DNA of 8,967 nucleotides. Source: Actinomycetota bacterium. GTDB taxonomy: Bacteria; Actinomycetota; Acidimicrobiia; Acidimicrobiales; Acidimicrobiaceae. The notes under the pieces were generated by a model. It saw nothing but the letters and a program-made list of their open reading frames with translations, was not told where the DNA came from and searched no databases. The stretch covers positions 1-8,967 of the forward strand of contig DAHVOF010000105.1 in NCBI GenBank assembly GCA_027318945.1, written 5' to 3'. Position numbers and translations under genes: made by a program. Of the stretch, positions 6,496 to 8,967 are shown piece by piece. Position 1 is the stretch's first letter. Each line of letters opens with the position of its first letter.

Positions 6496-8490
6496 GTGCA
6501 CACAGCTCGGCTCCAGGAGAACATAGGAAAGATTCTGCACGGACGCTACACTTTGGTGGCCGCCATCGGTCAGGGGGCTTCCGGTGATGTGTATTTGGCG
6601 CAGGACCTATCCTTGGGGAGAAAAGTCGCCATCAAGCTATTGCATTCCTCTCTGGCCGGAGACACATTTTTCCTAAAAAGATTTCAGTCCGAGGCAAAGT
6701 CGGCTGCGAGCCTCAACCATCCGAACATCATGCGCGTGTTCGACTGGGGTAAATCCGACAATGCGCCCTACCTCGTGCTTGAATACCTGGCTGGCGGTTC
6801 ATTGCGAGAGTACCTAAATACGGGAAAGCTTCTAAGTGAGTCCCAGGCCGCATCGCTCATGCTCCAGGTGGCTCAGGGACTCGCATACGCTCACGGGAGA
6901 GGGTATGTGCACCGTGACATCAAACCAGCAAACTTGCTTTTCGATGACGAAGCCAGGATAAGGATCGCTGACTTTGGGCTGGCCCGCGCGCTTTCCGAAG
7001 CCGCCTGGACGGAGCCCGTAGGCACCCTTATGGGGACTGCAAGATATGCCTCTCCGGAGCAGGCGCTTGCCAGGGAGAGCGATCGCAGCTCGGACGTTTA
7101 CTCTCTGGGTCTCGTGATTCACGAAGCCCTGCTTGGATTTCTGCCATTTTCGGGTGACACCACCGTGTCGCTGCTCATGGCGCGTATTCACGGTGATGTA
7201 AATGTTCCAGGTGGCGCGGGAGTACTCAAGCCGGTTCTCGATGCATGCCTGAAGTTGTCTTCAGACGAAAGGGTCTCTTCGACGGACCTGGTCTCGCAGT
7301 TGGAAGCTCTTGTGAGGGTGCTTGACCCGCCCGTTCCGCTGGCGGTCTTGGGCCCTTCCCATTTTGCTGCGAACGAAAATGGTGATTTGACGGAAGTAAC
7401 GAACATTTCAGACATTGCAGATGATGTGTCATCGATTGGCACCGAGTATCCAGGCAATGGGCTAGATGCTAAGACCGAATCAATCGCGCTGGTTCCAGTA
7501 TTGCCCGATCTTTTGAGCGGGCAGAATCCTATTGTCACCCATGATGATGCGCGTTATCAGGAAGCGCGTCGCCACAGAGCGGGCAAAGTAGGCAAGCGGT
7601 CGCGGCGAAGATGGATTGCGGCGGTCATCGTCGTTATTCTTGCAGCGGTTTTGGCCGGCCTTTCATTCACGGGTGTGCCAACTGGAATTTACTCGTCTCT
7701 ATTTTCAGCAAAGGTACCTCTTATCGTGGGCGATACGCTGACGAAAGCGGAGGGCGCAATCAAATCCGCGCACCTGAACGTAGGTACCGTATCCAGCGCG
7801 TACTCGCCGTCTGTAAAGGCGGGGCTAGTGAGTTCACAGTTTCCAGCCACAGGGACCTCGCTTTCACGCGGAAAATCGGTAAATATGGTTATTTCGAAAG
7901 GGCCGGCGCCAGTTGAAATCCCATCGGTTATTGGTCTTGCGGAGTCCGACGCAGAGTCAAAATTGACCCTTGTGGGGTTGGTGCCCACTGTAGAGCAAAG
8001 CTATTCTGAGACCGTGCCGGCCGGAGAAGTGATCGCCGTCTCACCTTCGTCGGGTCTTCAGGCCGTCGGTACAAAGATTGGCCTTACGGTGAGCAAAGGT
8101 CCGGCGCCGAGACAGGTGCCGAACCTTGTTGGCGAGTCGGGGGCTAATGCTACAACGCAGTTGAAAGCGTTGGTGCTGGTCCCTTCTGAGTCACAGGCCT
8201 ACTCCAATACGGTTCCTGCAGGCGTTGTAATCTCTCAGACGCAAGTTGCCGGCTCCATGGTGCCACGGGGCTCGACAGTATCGTTCACCGTGTCTAAGGG
8301 TCCGCAGATGGTCGTTGTTCCTAACGTGTTGGGCGACGCCCTCCAGCAGGCTGAATCCACCTTGAATCAAGCAGGTCTGACAGTTGGGAATGTTTATACG
8401 TATTTCGGATCTTCCACCGTTGTCGCCACGAATCCAAAGCCCGGCTCTAGCGTGCGGATTGGTTCGTCGGTGGAGATAGTCACGGGTTAA
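6496..8490 (+). CDS. Membrane Ser/Thr protein kinase with four PASTA domains (PknB/StkP type)
   Basis: This 664-residue kinase of the Hanks type has a cytosolic catalytic domain, one membrane span and an outside sensor. The kinase domain (about 18-275) has GQGASG (25-30), ATP-binding K47, HRD with catalytic D141 then KPAN (143-146), DFG (159-161) and SPE (186-188), so it should be active. T172 and T177 in the activation loop are candidate autophosphorylation sites. T181 is the conserved P+1-loop threonine. An acidic, poorly conserved juxtamembrane stretch (about 280-355) leads to a basic RSRRRW patch and the membrane span (about 373-393), giving cytosolic N-terminus and outside C-terminus. 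Four PASTA repeats follow, starting near 407, 473, 539 and 605, the first three ending in a SKGP linker. In relatives, PASTA domains bind muropeptides or lipid II and the kinase controls wall growth and division. Here no phosphatase, FHA, rodA/ftsW or penicillin-binding protein gene lies beside it. It converges on the SCP2 gene. Confidence 0.95.
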   Translation: MHTARLQENIGKILHGRYTLVAAIGQGASGDVYLAQDLSLGRKVAIKLLHSSLAGDTFFLKRFQSEAKSAASLNHPNIMRVFDWGKSDNAPYLVLEYLAGGSLREYLNTGKLLSESQAASLMLQVAQGLAYAHGRGYVHRDIKPANLLFDDEARIRIADFGLARALSEAAWTEPVGTLMGTARYASPEQALARESDRSSDVYSLGLVIHEALLGFLPFSGDTTVSLLMARIHGDVNVPGGAGVLKPVLDACLKLSSDERVSSTDLVSQLEALVRVLDPPVPLAVLGPSHFAANENGDLTEVTNISDIADDVSSIGTEYPGNGLDAKTESIALVPVLPDLLSGQNPIVTHDDARYQEARRHRAGKVGKRSRRRWIAAVIVVILAAVLAGLSFTGVPTGIYSSLFSAKVPLIVGDTLTKAEGAIKSAHLNVGTVSSAYSPSVKAGLVSSQFPATGTSLSRGKSVNMVISKGPAPVEIPSVIGLAESDAESKLTLVGLVPTVEQSYSETVPAGEVIAVSPSSGLQAVGTKIGLTVSKGPAPRQVPNLVGESGANATTQLKALVLVPSESQAYSNTVPAGVVISQTQVAGSMVPRGSTVSFTVSKGPQMVVVPNVLGDALQQAESTLNQAGLTVGNVYTYFGSSTVVATNPKPGSSVRIGSSVEIVTG

Positions 8491-8496
8491 TGCGGA

Positions 8497-8907
8497 TCAG
8501 TCAGTAATATCTTTGATCATGCCGGCGATTTTCAGGCCGGTCTCCGTCGGAGCCATCGATCCCTGCAGCGCCATTAGCTTTGTGAGGTCTCCAGTTACCT
8601 TGATCTTGCCAGCCATGAACGCCTGGATCGCAGCCTGGGAGTCCAGATCCACAAAGATTGCCTTGGCAGTCGTGTAGTCGATCACCACCGAGACATCTGG
8701 GTTTTCAAGCTCTCCGAGTTCAATTTCGAGGACCCCGGTCGACGTGTCTACGAAGGTTCTCAATTCGCTGGAGCCAAAAGGAAGGTCTGTCACGAGTTGA
8801 TTCATTCGTATAACAGTTCCGAGCTGCCCCTCATTGTCGCGATTCGCATCGCGAATTTCTTTGGCTTTCTCAATCCACTCGGGGCTTAAAAACTTAAGCT
8901 TCTCCAT
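8497..8907 (-). CDS. SCP2 sterol-binding-domain protein
   Basis: This 136-residue soluble protein is essentially one SCP2-like domain, a fold that binds lipids or fatty acyl groups in a hydrophobic tunnel. It begins MEKLKFLSPEWIEKAKEI, a form common in small actinobacterial SCP2 proteins. It then shows alternating strands (GVLEIELGEL, DVSVVIDYTTAKAIFVDLD) and the family's typical C-terminal segment GKIKVTGDLTKLMAL (about 100-114). No signal peptide, membrane span or second domain is seen. The ligand and pathway are unknown; the name does not imply that the host makes sterols. The ATG at 8907 has AGAAGG 7 nt upstream on the minus strand. The gene converges on the PASTA kinase, with 6 bp between stop codons, and its promoter would lie at or beyond the right window edge. 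Confidence 0.88.
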   Translation of the reverse strand: MEKLKFLSPEWIEKAKEIRDANRDNEGQLGTVIRMNQLVTDLPFGSSELRTFVDTSTGVLEIELGELENPDVSVVIDYTTAKAIFVDLDSQAAIQAFMAGKIKVTGDLTKLMALQGSMAPTETGLKIAGMIKDITD

Positions 8908-8914
8908 ATCATTG

Positions 8915-8920
8915 CCTTCT
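8915..8920 (-). promoter_or_regulatory. Shine-Dalgarno site for the SCP2 gene
   Basis: Read on the minus strand this is AGAAGG, 7 nt before the ATG at 8907. It confirms the start chosen for the SCP2-domain gene. Confidence 0.6.
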
Positions 8921-8967
8921 GTGAAGTTCTCGATTCGATGCTAGTCATTATCTGCTTGAAAACCTTA

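Noticed and set aside
8523..8542. CCGGC...GCCGG hairpin as a terminator for the kinase gene
   Set aside because: The stem is only 5 bp with a 9-nt loop, lies inside the SCP2 coding sequence and has no T-run on either strand.
1..8967. A hidden undescribed multi-gene system
   Set aside because: All but one gene belong to well-known housekeeping families with unrelated roles. The single unknown gene is not linked to a partner gene, array or mobile element that would make a system.

Overview
This looks like ordinary chromosomal housekeeping DNA from an actinobacterium of moderate G+C content (a little over half by eye, not counted). The best guess is an Acidimicrobiia-type lineage. The reasons are the mnmA-ligA pair, which also lie near each other in many actinobacteria, a PASTA-domain Ser/Thr kinase, a stand-alone SCP2 protein, and GTG/TTG starts with variable Shine-Dalgarno (SD) use. 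The placement is an inference and no marker gene settles it. I see no mobile element, CRISPR array, tRNA, rRNA or phage gene.

Layout. Positions 1-569 (minus) hold the N-terminal 189 codons of an M1-family aminopeptidase that runs off the left edge. A 120-bp divergent intergenic region (570-689) carries a 21-bp imperfect palindrome that overlaps a possible promoter. Next is a PfkB/adenosine-kinase-like gene (690-1691, plus). A very acidic unrecognised 198-aa protein (1702-2298, minus) is inserted against the direction of its neighbours. A plus-strand run follows: a glycerophosphodiester phosphodiesterase (2329-3219), mnmA for tRNA 2-thiolation (3253-4284) and ligA for NAD-dependent DNA ligase (4298-6346). 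The 33-bp and 13-bp gaps suggest one transcript. After 149 bp comes a four-PASTA membrane Ser/Thr kinase (6496-8490, plus). It converges, with 6 bp between stop codons, on a small SCP2-domain protein (8497-8907, minus).

How the genes work together. Most do unrelated core jobs: peptide turnover, nucleoside or sugar phosphorylation, glycerophosphodiester recycling, tRNA modification, DNA ligation, cell-wall sensing and lipid binding. The only clear functional grouping is positional, the GDPD-mnmA-ligA run. No gene here forms a recognisable defence, biosynthetic or secretion system. The items most worth a second look are the acidic orphan, the palindrome upstream of the kinase gene, the possibly leaderless aminopeptidase start, and the PASTA kinase lying outside the usual division-gene setting.

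No stretch longer than 300 bases lacks a gene. The longest gaps are 570-689 and 6347-6495.
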